Program-made: the position numbers and the translations under genes
Shown here: positions 12,101-21,876 of the stretch, one piece after another
Layout of the letters: every line of letters begins with the position of its first letter
How positions within the stretch are numbered: the first letter of the stretch is position 1
The notes under the pieces: model-generated
Seen by the model: the letters and a program-made list of their open reading frames with translations, nothing else
Databases searched by the model: none
Told to the model about the DNA's origin: nothing
Assembly (NCBI RefSeq): GCF_000002595.2
Contig: NC_057015.1
Coordinates: forward strand, 5,133,195-5,197,194
DNA: 64,000 nt
Direction: 5' to 3'
Origin: Chlamydomonas reinhardtii
Taxonomy: Eukaryota; Chlorophyta; Chlorophyceae; Chlamydomonadales; Chlamydomonadaceae

Positions 12101-15100
12101 AAGCGGCTGCATGCCGTGCTGACGCCCGGCGGCCGCGTGAGCACCAACATCAGCGACACCGAGCTCAACCATGTGGCCGGCGGCCGCGTCAACAAGAGCG
12201 TGACCGGCCGCGCCAGCAGCGTCACCGGCCGCGGCAGCGGCACCAGCGCCGCTGGTAGCCGTCGTGGCAGCACGACCGGCCGCGGGCCTAGCATGTCGGG
12301 TGCCACGGCGGCGGCGGTCGCAAATGCGGTGCTGGCCGGCGGCCGCATCGCCAGCATTACCGGCCGCGTGGGCAGCACCAGCACGCGCGCCACTGGCGCC
12401 CACCCCGGCGCCCGCTTGGAGGCTATGGACCCGGCACACGCCGCCAGCATCGTCGCCGCCGCCAATCGCATGGGCTCCATCACCGGCGGCGCCGGCATGC
12501 GCATGGGCAGCATCACTGCCGGCCACCCCGCTGCCGCCCTGGCCGGCATGGCCATCGGCGGCGGGCGCATGGGCTCCATCACCGCCGGCGCCATGCGTGT
12601 CGGCAGCATCACCGCCGGCGGCGGCCGCGCGCCGGGTGTGATGGTCATCGGCGGCGGCCGCATGGGCTCCATCACCGCCACAGGCCGCATGGGCTCCATC
12701 ACAGGCGGCCAGCATGCCGCTATGCGCCGCCGCATCCGCGCCGCCGGCTACGGCGGCCAGGAGGAGGACGGCTTCGACACCGACGGCGAGCCTGTCGGCG
12801 TGCTGGCGGGCCGGCCGCAGGTGTTCGCGCCCGGCGGCATCTTCGCCGAGATGCCGCGCGCAGACAAGGAGTCGCTGCAGACGGTGCTGGCGCGCATGCG
12901 CGCGGAGAAGAACATCGACCCGCAGCTGCTGCAGCAGCAGCGCAAGGAGGAGGAGAAGGCGATGCTGGCGGCGGCGTCGGCGCAGGTGGGTCTGGGCGCG
13001 CTGCCGGGCGCCTCTGGCCCGCGCGCGCCGGGTGGTGGCCGGCAGCGGCGCGCCAGCTGGGTCCTCAACCCCGACCAGGTGGCTCTGGAGGGCCTGGAGG
13101 CCGGGGGCGCCAGCTCGCATGTGGGCGCGCCGCCGCTGGTGGGCACTGCCTCGGGCGTGCTGCCGCCCGGTGGCGGCAGCGCCGCCTTCTACCCGCCCCT
13201 GGGCGGCACCGGCAGTGGCGCGCTGGCCCCGCTGGGGCCCTCCGCGGCGCAGCTGCACCCCTCACTGAGCGGCGTGGGCTCGGGCATCGGCGTGGGCGCC
13301 GGATCGCTCAAGCCGCCGCCGCAGAGCTACAGCGGCGTGCCGCTGGCGCCCACCATGAGCGGCGTGGGCCCGCTCAGCCCGCTGGGCGACACCAGCAATG
13401 TGCCGCTGCTGCAGCCCCTGCGCGGCGGCCACTCCTCCGCCGCGCTAAACGACTCGCCCGTTGCGGCCGTTGGCGGCCTTGCCGGCGCGCCCGGCTCCAG
13501 CCGCCTCGCCGGCGGCACTCCCGCCGGCGCCGTGGCCGGCCTGGCGCTGCCGCCGCACATGTCACGTGGCGGCGCGGGCAGCGGCTTCGGCCCCGGCTCC
13601 ATGTCCCGAGCGTCGCCGCACTCGACGCCGCGCGTCGCCGCCGGGCCCGTGCACTCGGTGCGCTTCGCCGCCACCGAGCGCAACATGAGCGGCACGCACG
13701 CAAGCGACGCGGCCATGGGCGCGCCCTACGGTTCTTTGCCCGGCGAGCCGGGCGAGGAGGGCGGCAGCTGGGGCGGCGACAGCGGCGAGGACGGCGAACA
13801 CGAGCACGGCGAGGAGGGCAAGGGGCTGGAGGAGGACATGTACGCGGACGCCAAGCCCATCAACTGCTGCGTGCTGCTGTCCTACTACATCTCCTACTAC
13901 AGCGCCGTGGCCTGGGAGTGGCTGGGTGAGTGATAGCGGTGGCAGCGGTGGCAGCGATGGCAGCGGCGGTGGCGGTGGCGGTGGCGGGCGTTCTGGGGCT
14001 TGGGGGCTGCTCCGCACGCATGCATGTTGGCTCGGGGTGAAGCTGACCGTGTATCTGATCCCATCCCCACCGCCTCGTCGCGCGTCTCCTCGTCGTGCAG
14101 CTCTGCGTGTGCGGCACTTCGGCGCCTCGCTGCTGGGCCATGAGCGCGGCGGTCGCGCGCTGCCGTCCGTGGGCCGCCAGATCTACATGGTGTGGCGCCG
14201 CAGCGCCACCAAGTTCCTGAACGAGCGCGCCTACGCGCTGCTGGACATCAGTCTGGTCATTATGCTGGGGCTGGTCATGGGCGCAATCCAGGTGCGTGCA
14301 GGGGTGCGGAGTGTCCGTGTCCTGGACGTGTTCTGGGGCGCGGGCTCAAAGCTCGACTCAGGCGCAGTGATGGTGCCCACGGCGGCTGGGCTGTACGCAT
14401 ACGCCCCTTCAGTAATCATGCACACACGCAAACATATACTCACACACCTACATCCCCGCACACACCTGCAGGGCCACACGTCGTCCATCACCAAGGTGCC
14501 CGAGACCGCCATCCTGGTCATCCTGGCCTTTGCGCTCACCTCGCTGGTGACCGGGCTGCGCACGTTTGGCCAGGAGCAGCTCATCTTCCTGACGCGCGAG
14601 GCGCAGGCGGGCCTCAGCGTCATGTCGTGGATGCTGGGCCGCATCGGCTGGGACCTCATCCTGCAGGTGTGTGTGGGAGGGGGCGGGGGGCAACACACGG
14701 CCGTGTGCATGGCAGCCGCGTGCGGCGCCAAGTGTTGTTGTCAGCGGCATGCCTGCACTGTGCTGGACAGTGATCCGGACTTGCATGGGGTGCCGCAGCG
14801 CAGTGCAGGCTGGAGCATCAGTCAGGCCTTGCCCCTTCCTGCGCTTTATAGCCGTACCCTCACCCCAATTGCAATCGCCTCCTCACAACACCCCAACTCG
14901 CAACCCCACCTCCCAACGCCGCCTCCCCCACCCACCCTCCAGGGCCTGTACCCGGCTCTGTACCTGGGCTTCTACTACGCCATGACGGTGTTCGACACGC
15001 CCTTCGAGCTCTACTACCTAGTGCTGTTCTTTGTGGCCTGGTGGGGCTTCGGCGTGGGCTACCTGTTCTCGGTGCTGCTCGAGTCCAACAACGCGCTGCT

Positions 15101-15650
15101 GGGTGGCCTGTGCGTCACGCTCATCTTTGGCGGCATCATCAACGGCATCAACCCCAGCGTGGCGGCCAGCGAGGGCAACGTGCTGCTGACGGGGCTGCAG
15201 TACATGTCGTACACGCGGTGGGCGGTGGAGGCGGTGTTCATCGGCACCGCCACGCCCACCTCCTCCAGCCTGGTGTTCCTCACCGCCGGCGCCATGTCGC
15301 AGCTGGGCTTCTGCGACATGCACAACCACCTGGGCTCCTTCGACGGCGGCCTGGACCCGAGCAACCTGGCCGCCGCCTTCCGGCCCGTGTTCGAGCAGCA
15401 GTACAACACCACGCTGGACAGCGGCAACAGCACCAGCACCAGCAGCAGCGACACGGGCAACAGCATGGCTGTGGCGTTCCTGTACAGGGTGTACCAGGAC
15501 CCGGGCGTGGTGGACCGCCTGTGCCGCACCGCCTTCATGCAGGACATCCTGTGGCTGTGGGGCTGGGGCATGATCACGCGCCTGGCGGCGTTCTTCGTGC
15601 TGCTGTACAAGGTGGAGCGCCGCATGACCACCGCCTCCGTGTTTGGCTAG
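101..15650 (+). CDS. Giant ABCG (white/brown-type) half-transporter with EF-hand pair; 5' end outside window
   Basis: Exons read from GT-AG signals: 101-299, 510-1650, 1983-2144, 2413-2722, 2960-3070, 3310-3508, 3615-3853, 4082-4304, 4559-4859, 5078-5325, 5516-7027, 7203-7543, 7849-8181, 8417-9175, 9953-10184, 10439-10597, 10912-11164, 11421-13925, 14101-14291, 14472-14666, 14943-15650. The frame stays open for about 3,439 residues. Visible order: Cys-rich ectodomain; a membrane segment (near 2550-2610); one ATP-binding domain with Walker A GPSGSGKSS (residue about 738), signature LSGGQRK and Walker B LLMLDEPTSGLDA; His-rich and disordered Ala/Gly/Ser segments; two EF-hand-like loops (DVGGNKELSYEE, DLQENSVVTRDQ); an 835-residue exon with a repeated RMGSITAG-like motif; and a C-terminal ABC2-type membrane domain. 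The Cys-rich/TM/NBD/TMD order matches plant ABCG24/ABCG28-type transporters, which are roughly 1,100 residues long. Substrate unknown. One intron (10185-10438) is GC-AG. Confidence 0.93.
2888..2930. repeat. Short tandem repeat in ABCG intron
   Basis: About two copies of a 21-base unit built on ACACGGCATGGCACGACA, lying in the intron between 2723 and 2959. No function is implied. Confidence 0.7.
9192..9211. repeat. (GT)10 microsatellite in ABCG intron 14
   Basis: An uninterrupted GT run just inside the donor of the intron that also carries the MITE. Confidence 0.9.
9297..9860. mobile_element. Non-autonomous TIR DNA transposon (MITE) inside an intron
   Basis: The ends are perfect 27-base inverted repeats (9297-9323 and 9834-9860) that begin TACCGTAGTGTTACAAAG. 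Behind each end lies an AT-rich subterminal zone with repeated TTCCCGAA motifs. The centre is a G-rich minisatellite-like stretch (about 9450-9570). There is no open frame resembling a transposase. The outermost TA on both sides may be a TA target duplication (Tc1/mariner-like) or part of the repeat; the sequence alone does not decide. The element sits within the 777-base intron 9176-9952 of the ABCG gene, and without it the intron would be about 213 bases, the usual size here. Perfect terminal repeats suggest a young insertion. Confidence 0.87.
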
Positions 15651-15795
15651 AAAAGGTGGATGCGGCTGGGTTTGCGAGGTCTGGAATCACAGGTGGAGGT
15701 GGAAGAGGTGGTGGTGATGGTTTGAAGTGCTTAGGTGGTTAGGTTGTTTTGTCATGCGTTCCTGGGAAAGAGGCATAGGCTAGGGGCTTTCGCAC

Positions 15796-16140
15796 AGGGG
15801 CTTCGCAGGTGTGCGCCGGTGTCGCAGTACGTTTTGGAGGTAGGCTGCTGTGTAAATGGGTGTCCTCCTTAAGGTGTTCTGGCGACAACTGGCCACGTGG
15901 TACTTGTGAAGAAGGTTACAAGTAATGGCCGCCTCATTTATCTTTCGGCTCATCATCAGGTTCGTCTTCATGTAAGGCGCAGCGATAGGCGTGCGATCGT
16001 GTGCGTGCGTATGCGCGATCGTGCGCGCCATTCAGTGCGAAGCAGGTGTGCGCCGGCGTCTCGGTGCTGTCTTGATAGGCTGCTGCGATAGTAGTTCTCT
16101 CCTGACTGGGGTTACGGCGACGTCTGGCCCCGAGGTACCG
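15796..16140. repeat. Diverged direct duplication, period about 236 bases
   Basis: 15796-15905 and 16034-16140 share blocks in the same order, for example AGGTGTGCGCCGG, AGGCTGCTG, GGCGAC and CTGGCC..CG.GGTAC, with many substitutions between them. Confidence 0.6.
15851..15855 (+). terminator. TGTAA polyadenylation signal, ABCG gene
   Basis: TGTAA lies 200 bases past the ABCG stop codon. This is the canonical volvocine signal, and it is the first good candidate on the coding strand. Confidence 0.55.
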
Positions 16141-17411
16141 GTATCTATGGCCAACGGTCATTAGCATGTCCAGCTGATTGTCTCACTCGGCTAGTGTTGC
16201 TGCGGGGTGAAGCGGTAGGCATGTGTGCGTGTTCGGGCGTGCGTGTGCATGTGCGTGCGTACGTATGCGCATGCCCGTGCGTGTGCATGAAAGTGCGAAG
16301 GAGCTGGTGGGTCTAGGACTGGAGTATGCGACAGGACCGTGCCGCCGCCCAGACGCTACGGGCCGGGCAATGCTCCCGCCTCGTCAATCCTAGATTCCGT
16401 ATCATCGCGTAGCTGGCAATCGAGGTACATGTTATGGATGGCACATGGCTACAGTGCAGGTGGAATTGGGCCGGGTAGCAGTACCTGCATCCCAGAGCTC
16501 GTGGAGGGCTTTCTGTTTAGCTTTGCTGGGTGATGACGTGCGTAATCTGCTTGTGCTAGTGGCCGGGGTTGGCTGGTATCATCAAACTTGAAGCGTCCCT
16601 CGTAATTGGCGGAATCAATGCACATAAGCTTGACTGATGGGTACTTGGGCCCCAATATTAAGTATGGACTTACATGCCGAAGTTTAGCTGTAGAAGATAC
16701 CATGCGTGGTCGGCATGGAGACGTGTAGCCAGGGCGCCCCTGCGTGTATATGTGTCTGTGTGGGGAAGGGGATAAGCCCCTTGGAACCAACCCCCCCCCC
16801 ATACACGTTCGATAGTGAGCCTGTTGTTTGGCATGCGCTTCGACACCTGCTAGTAATCATGTGTTGACGTTGAAGTTAGCAAGGAGGTTGTGGTCCGCGG
16901 GTCCGCCTTTCCGTAATGTAAGACTGCAGAGACTTCATGACCAGGCGGTGTGCTGCAGTGCTGGCTTCCGCATGCAGTACACACATACACACACATTGCG
17001 CCACTGCCTCTGGCGCGTGTCCCTGACCCCTCACGCACGCCCACACATGCGCGCATGCCGCAGCGTTACAACATCTTCCTACTTGTCCTGAAAGTCCGAC
17101 CTGCAAGCAAGCATCACAGCCTGACTCGTTCCGCCTCACACTTCCAGGAAATGTTGACTTCTTCCGGAGCGAAGTGTATGTGCCGGAGAACGCAGGTTCA
17201 CCCGACGAACTATTATAGCGGCGAGAGTGGCGCGGAGTGCCGGGTGTCAAAGACACCTCTTATCCCACAGCTGCTGCTGGTTGCAGCATCAGCCGTTCTG
17301 TCTTGTCCCTCTTACTGCGGGTGCTTGTTTTGCTCAGCTTATCAGCTAGCCCGCCCATTGCCAGCAGCACAGCCTTGGGCAACACCCTCCAGTCCTACAA
17401 TGTACTGCCCC

Positions 17412-17535
17412 GCCCATGACGTGGGCTCCTGCTCTGCCGTTGCAAATTGTTTGCCATCTGCTGGGGTTTGCTGCACCCAACGGGACTTCACCAACCTGCC
17501 TTATAACTGTCCCATCGCACGCCCATGACGTGGGC
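17412..17535. repeat. Two copies of palindrome GCCCATGACGTGGGC
   Basis: Identical 15-mers at 17412-17426 and 17521-17535. Each has arms GCCCA/TGGGC and contains TGACGT, the bZIP/CRE half-site pair. They lie 3' of the DUF1963 gene on its minus strand, so a promoter role is not obvious. Confidence 0.6.
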
Positions 17536-17902
17536 GGGCCAGACAGTACTTGCTGCGCTACCCCGGGATGTCCATTCTTGATAACTTGCTTGCACAATAC
17601 CTGCTTTCATGCTTCATTTGCGCAATATTCGAACGACTCACATGGTCCCATGCTTCTCGCTATACCATGAGCAAACCGTGTTAGAATTCACTTGCGCGCA
17701 CACAGCCATGGCCACTGCACGCTGCTCGTACCCAAACATATGTGTTCACTGCCAAGCTGCCATGACGCCGCAGTCACCTCGTGACAGTCTGGAACCGTTG
17801 CACCGTGACCACCTGCGTTCTGCCCCACTACTGCCTGCCTACTTGCATCCGGCCCCCTCGCCCTATCCCCTACCCACTCCTGCAGCCCCCCCCCCGACCG
17901 CC

Positions 17903-18474
17903 TCAGCAGCACGCCCAGCTTATGCCCCACGTTGCCACGTCTGTCGGGTGCCGCTGCAGCACCAGCGTGCCGCTGTCGCCCACCGCAAACGGCACCAGCG
18001 TGCCCTCCACCTGCAGGAGCGCGGGCGGTGCCGTGTGAACACGGTGGCCGTCAAAGCATGACCAGTGCACAGACACACTACCACAGCAACAACTTAACAC
18101 GATTACCCAGACTTGGCCCCAGCTACCGGTTGGTAGCCTTGCCCACCTGCTCCGGATCCCAAACTCACGTTGCACAGGGCCATCCGCAGCCACCCGCCTG
18201 CCCCAGTGCCTCCCTGCGCCCCCCCGACCTCACCTGCACCACCTGCAGGTAGCGTTGCCCCGCCCCCGTCTTCGCCCACTCCGGCCCCTGGCACCAGTTG
18301 GGCCAGCCCATGAGCTTGTCGCCCGATTGGGTGGCGTACAGGCCCGCGCTCTGCAGGCAGCGGCCGCAAGAGCGGCACGGGGCGCAAGCCACACACATGC
18401 ACAGTCCGCATCGCACACACAGCCCTGCGTGTTTCCTTCCTTTGTGCTCTCTAACTCGCACGCACGCACGCAGC

Positions 18475-18515
<41 letters not shown>

Positions 18516-19934
18516 CTGCACCAGCACGCGTGGAAAGCCCAGGGCTGCCAGTTACCAGTGCCCCCGAACCAACCCATGGAGGGCATTGCCCACACAGCCG
18601 GTCCGGTGCGCGTGGGGCCGCCCGTCCGTGCCCCTGCGCCCGCCCCCTCCTGTCGCACTCACTGACAGCCGGTCCAGCACCACGGCCGCCTGATGGTCGT
18701 CCACTCCCGGCGGCAGGTCCGACAGCGCGTCCTCAGAGCAGGGGCAGTCTGCGGCACACATTCCGGGCCGTAACGCAGGCGGGAGTTGAGGGAGTGAAGT
18801 TTGGGAGGCGGTGTCAGAGCAGTGGCGGGTGGCTGCAGACAAGCCACATACCCCAGCACCTGGTCCCACACCCTGCTTTCTCCCAACAACCCACCATCCT
18901 CGGTTGCTTGACCTGGGTCAGGCAATGACTACGGTAAGTTACCCCGCCCCGCCCCGTCCCCAGCCGCACCCACCCATGACTCGGTCAAAGCCCAGCACCG
19001 CCTTCTCCGGGTACAGCTCGAAGTGCTCGTGCGGCAGCTGCGCCGCCACGTCCGCCGGGTCGCGCGGCTGCAGCTGCGACTCCGTCACCACACGCAACAG
19101 GTACCACTGCCCTGCGTACCCCAGGCGACGTGGCCGGCGCAGCGGCAAAGAGTTGGGTGATGGCGCAGGGCGTACGTCGGCATCCTGGGCATACCGTAAC
19201 TCCACCATCCCGGCCTGGCCCAGAGTTGCAGCAGGGCCGCCCCATGTACCCAAACCACGAGCACCTACCCACCCAGTCCACCGTTCAGCCCTACTCCAGC
19301 TCGCCCTCGCCCTCGGCCTCACCCTCGTCCTCGTCCAGGGCCTCGCTAATGAACAGCTGCATCAGCCCTGAGCTGTGCCCCAGCGCCGCCCGCACCGGCC
19401 CTGGCAGCTCCTGCAGCCGGAACTGCCACAGGAACGACAAGCCGTCGCCTGCAAGTTGCGTAGTGAATTTGGCAGAGGTGTATGAAGTGTACGGGAGGTT
19501 GGCACTGAGGGGAAGAAAGCCTCGCGCTCAAGCAATCGACCGCGCCCGCGCCCGCGCCGTGTCAGCTTGTTCCCCGGTGTCGTGGGCCCGCTCCGTATCT
19601 GCATCCTCCCCCACCCCCAGGGGCTTTCCATCCTACCAGTACCGCTCATCAATGTCTCACCGTTATTCGTCGGCCACTCCTCATCGGGGAGAAGGTAGGG
19701 CAGGCCACCAATCTTAGAGTCGAACAGCTTGAGACCCCCTTCTGGGACATCGCCCTCATTTGGCTTCCAGGCTGGTCGGCGAAGGCTGCCGAGGTACGCG
19801 ATTACTTCATCCAAGTTCTCATCAGATCCAGATTCAGCTAGTGCTGCGCGTGCTACTGCGAGCCATTCTTGCGAGTCGCGCGACGATAATGAGTCGGCAT
19901 CTTCTTCAGAGTAATCGATGAAAGGCCTTCCCAT
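17903..19934 (-). CDS. YwqG-like (DUF1963) protein
   Basis: Exons (descending): 19934-19661, 19448-19323, 19111-18974, 18748-18663, 18350-18234, 18010-17903. Total 849 bases, 282 residues, with all phases agreeing. Family hallmarks in order: KIGGLPYLLPDEEWP at about residue 73; FLWQFRLQEL, the usual 'Q.dl.el' strand; SGDKLMGWPNWCQG, the second G-W-P motif; and a terminal VGDSGTLVL segment. Length fits the roughly 270-residue family. DUF1963 proteins are widespread and have no established biochemical role, so none is assigned. The start ATG is followed at once by an acidic Ser/Asp/Glu-rich leader, with no clear transit peptide. The 312-base intron 18351-18662 contains an (AC)n microsatellite. 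Confidence 0.85.
18479..18513. repeat. (CA)n microsatellite
   Basis: About 17 uninterrupted CA units inside the fourth intron of the DUF1963 gene, next to a run of CGCACGCA units. Confidence 0.95.
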
Positions 19935-20928
19935 TACGGTTTGTTAGCTTGCTCCTATCAAGGTATCTGTACAAAGGTAAAGGGACGCATCCTGAGAGAC
20001 AGCGCGAAGCTGACTGTCACATGGGGTCCGCATCTCTGTCCCATCTGTCCCATCCGCCTTGCCCTCGGGAGCGGGACTGTCACAGGCGTGGTGGGCGTAA
20101 GATGGAAGATTTCAGGTCGAGTGTTAGGTGAAAGGTGTGAGGTCGAGCGCAGCAGGGGCGGGTCGGGGGTGAAGGCAGCAGCAAGGCGCAGAAATGTTGT
20201 AGGCACCGGGCGGCAGCCCTGGGCGGCCCTTTACGGTGGCCCTCCCTTGGCCCCACACTGGCCCCCAGCCTTACCAGATTCAACGTACTATACCTTATGG
20301 GGTAAGCGCGACGCTATCAGGGTAGGTAGGACGAGTCGGGGCGAACGCAGCGTTGTTGACTTCGGAAAGCCGTGCCCTGGGCTCCATTTCTTAGCCCTAC
20401 CTGCGGGATTGTGATGGGATGACTCTGGGCCGGTGACACGAGCGATCCCGAGTAGAGGAGGTCGCCTGTAAGGGTGGGCTTGCCTAAGTTTCAAGAATTC
20501 GGTGTTCTGGCCGTGTCCAGGCCGCTACCACCACTCCAGTCCAGTCCACCCTACCACTGTAAATGACGGCCGCGTCTCACCGGGGCTGCCCTGTAAACGT
20601 CCATTAGTGAGCAGTGCCGCGCTAACGGGGATACCTTAAATGTTTCTGAGTATGGGCGCACTCAAGCAGAATCAGTGAAGCATACAGTGCGCTTGCATTC
20701 CATGCACAGAGCATGGAACATCGCCCAGCTATCCTCATCGCCCGGACATAGCCGGGGTCGGTTTCCACAGGCACATAGCCAAACCAGGTGCCTAGCAATC
20801 GCGATGCCACAGCAGAGCCAACCGCAGCCAGACGCAGCACAGTTCTCCACAGCCGCACTACTTGTCATGCCGCTACGCATGCCCTGCCAGCCCCACCGCG
20901 GACCGCTACCTAGACACCAGCCGGCTCC

Positions 20929-21044
20929 TCAGCCTGCGCGCTTGCGCCGCTTCTTGGGCGGCGCTGCGCTCTCCTCCTCCACGTGGCCTTTCCCGCCCCC
21001 TCCGCTTCCAAGATGTGCGCACGCACCCCCGCTGCTGCCGCCGC

Positions 21045-21075
<31 letters not shown>

Positions 21076-21171
21076 AGTCTGCAGCGATGCAGGTCGCTTG
21101 TGCCCCAGCAGCATCTCCACCAGCGCGTGCCGAAAAAACACGTATTGGGTGCTCTGGGGCCTTGCATGCAC
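20929..21171 (-). CDS. Possible last exon of an unmodelled gene (nuclear-type basic tail)
   Basis: The minus-strand frame reads YVFFRHALVEMLLGHKRP, then a poly-Gly/Ser stretch encoded by the CCG run, then HVEEESAAPPKKRRKRAG and a stop. The last part looks like an acidic patch followed by a classical nuclear-localisation signal. No upstream exon could be joined in phase: the frame at 21607-21293 is the nearest candidate but its donor phase does not match. It may be a pseudogene fragment or chance. I do not recognise a family. Confidence 0.25.
21028..21076. repeat. CCG/CTG trinucleotide run
   Basis: Nearly pure CCG units with a few CTG interruptions; poly-Gly on the minus strand. Confidence 0.8.
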
Positions 21172-21282
21172 TATTGCACTCGCGCCCGGCCCAACCGTTT
21201 ACCGCCCCGCGTTCGAGCCAACCCGCATGAATCGCCCTCAGAAGCTGCAGTATGCAATAACAATGCGGCAGCGTTATTTAGT

Positions 21283-21385
21283 AAAGTACTCATTACAGTG
21301 CCCTCCACGGTTGCGACATGCCCTCACGGTATGAGGGCCATTCGTGGCTCTCGCCAACGCCGCGTTCCCACACACCGAAGCAAGT
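21283..21385 (+). repeat. Dispersed repeat copy 1
   Basis: Matches the reverse complement of about 43180-43290. Shared blocks in the same order include CAGTGC.CTCCACGGT, CATGCCC, GGGCCAT.CGTG and CTCTCGCCAACGC. Type of element unknown; no terminal repeats could be fixed. Confidence 0.65.
21293..21297 (-). terminator. TGTAA polyadenylation signal, Aha1-like copy 1
   Basis: TTACA on the plus strand, 580 bases 3' of the stop of the minus-strand gene. It lies inside the dispersed repeat, so the gene may use repeat-derived sequence as its 3' end. Confidence 0.4.
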
Positions 21386-21876
21386 GTCCAGGCGGTCGAA
21401 CAGCACAGGCGCACGCAACTTCAACAAAACAAACATGTGCGCTGGTATGTGCCAGGGTAGGTAGCGCGCGGTTCGGCCTGGTCCCGGCACCGTACCATCC
21501 GACTGCACACGCCCTTCACCGCTGAGTCCCTCCTCGGTGTGCTTCATGCGCCGGCCAGCAGTAATGGATCTGGACATGATGACATCGAAGCCTAAAGCCC
21601 GCAGCACTCTAAAGCGCTGCGTGCCGTCTCTCTCGCCCGCTCCAAACGCCTCTCAACCGGCTTGAACGCACATTGCAACTACCGCCATGCCCCAATGGGT
21701 CCATCGCGTGCCTCAATGGACAGCCACTAAGCCGCCACAAGTTGCCCCCTGCACTAGTGCAGCATGAGTGCACGAGCATCCCTGTGGATCCGCTCATCCG
21801 CCTGGTGGCACGGTATTGGCGCATTGCCACCCGCCATCAGCAGCAGCTACAGCCATCAGGCCAGCAGTCCCGCCAG

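Larger units (their letters stand above)
15651..17902. other. Convergent intergenic region (3' flanks of ABCG and DUF1963 genes)
   Basis: No coding exon is recognisable. The region holds a diverged direct duplication (15796-15905 and 16034-16140), a CGTG/GT-rich run at 16217-16290, a C run near 16789-16800, and two identical copies of a 15-base palindrome (17412, 17521). A TTACA at 17064-17068 (TGTAA on the minus strand) could be the polyadenylation signal of the minus-strand gene, which would give a 3' UTR of about 0.85 kb. Confidence 0.6.
19935..21876. other. Intergenic: DUF1963 promoter side and 3' flank of Aha1-like copy 1
   Basis: No complete gene can be modelled. The region contains the 5' flank of the minus-strand DUF1963 gene, an isolated minus-strand reading frame ending in a basic tail (20929-21171), a CCG-trinucleotide run (21028-21076), one copy of a dispersed repeat (about 21283-21385), and a minus-strand TGTAA (21293-21297). 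Confidence 0.5.

Noticed and set aside
11960-13258. Long minus-strand open frame (432 residues) under ABCG exon 18
   Set aside because: Composition is a mirror of the repeat-rich coding strand, and the plus frame continues correctly into the membrane domain.
18360-18660. Minus-strand frame with GNWQPWAFHACW next to the (CA)n tract as an extra DUF1963 exon
   Set aside because: Exons 18748-18663 and 18350-18234 join in phase 0 and give the expected family sequence; the extra frame would interrupt it.
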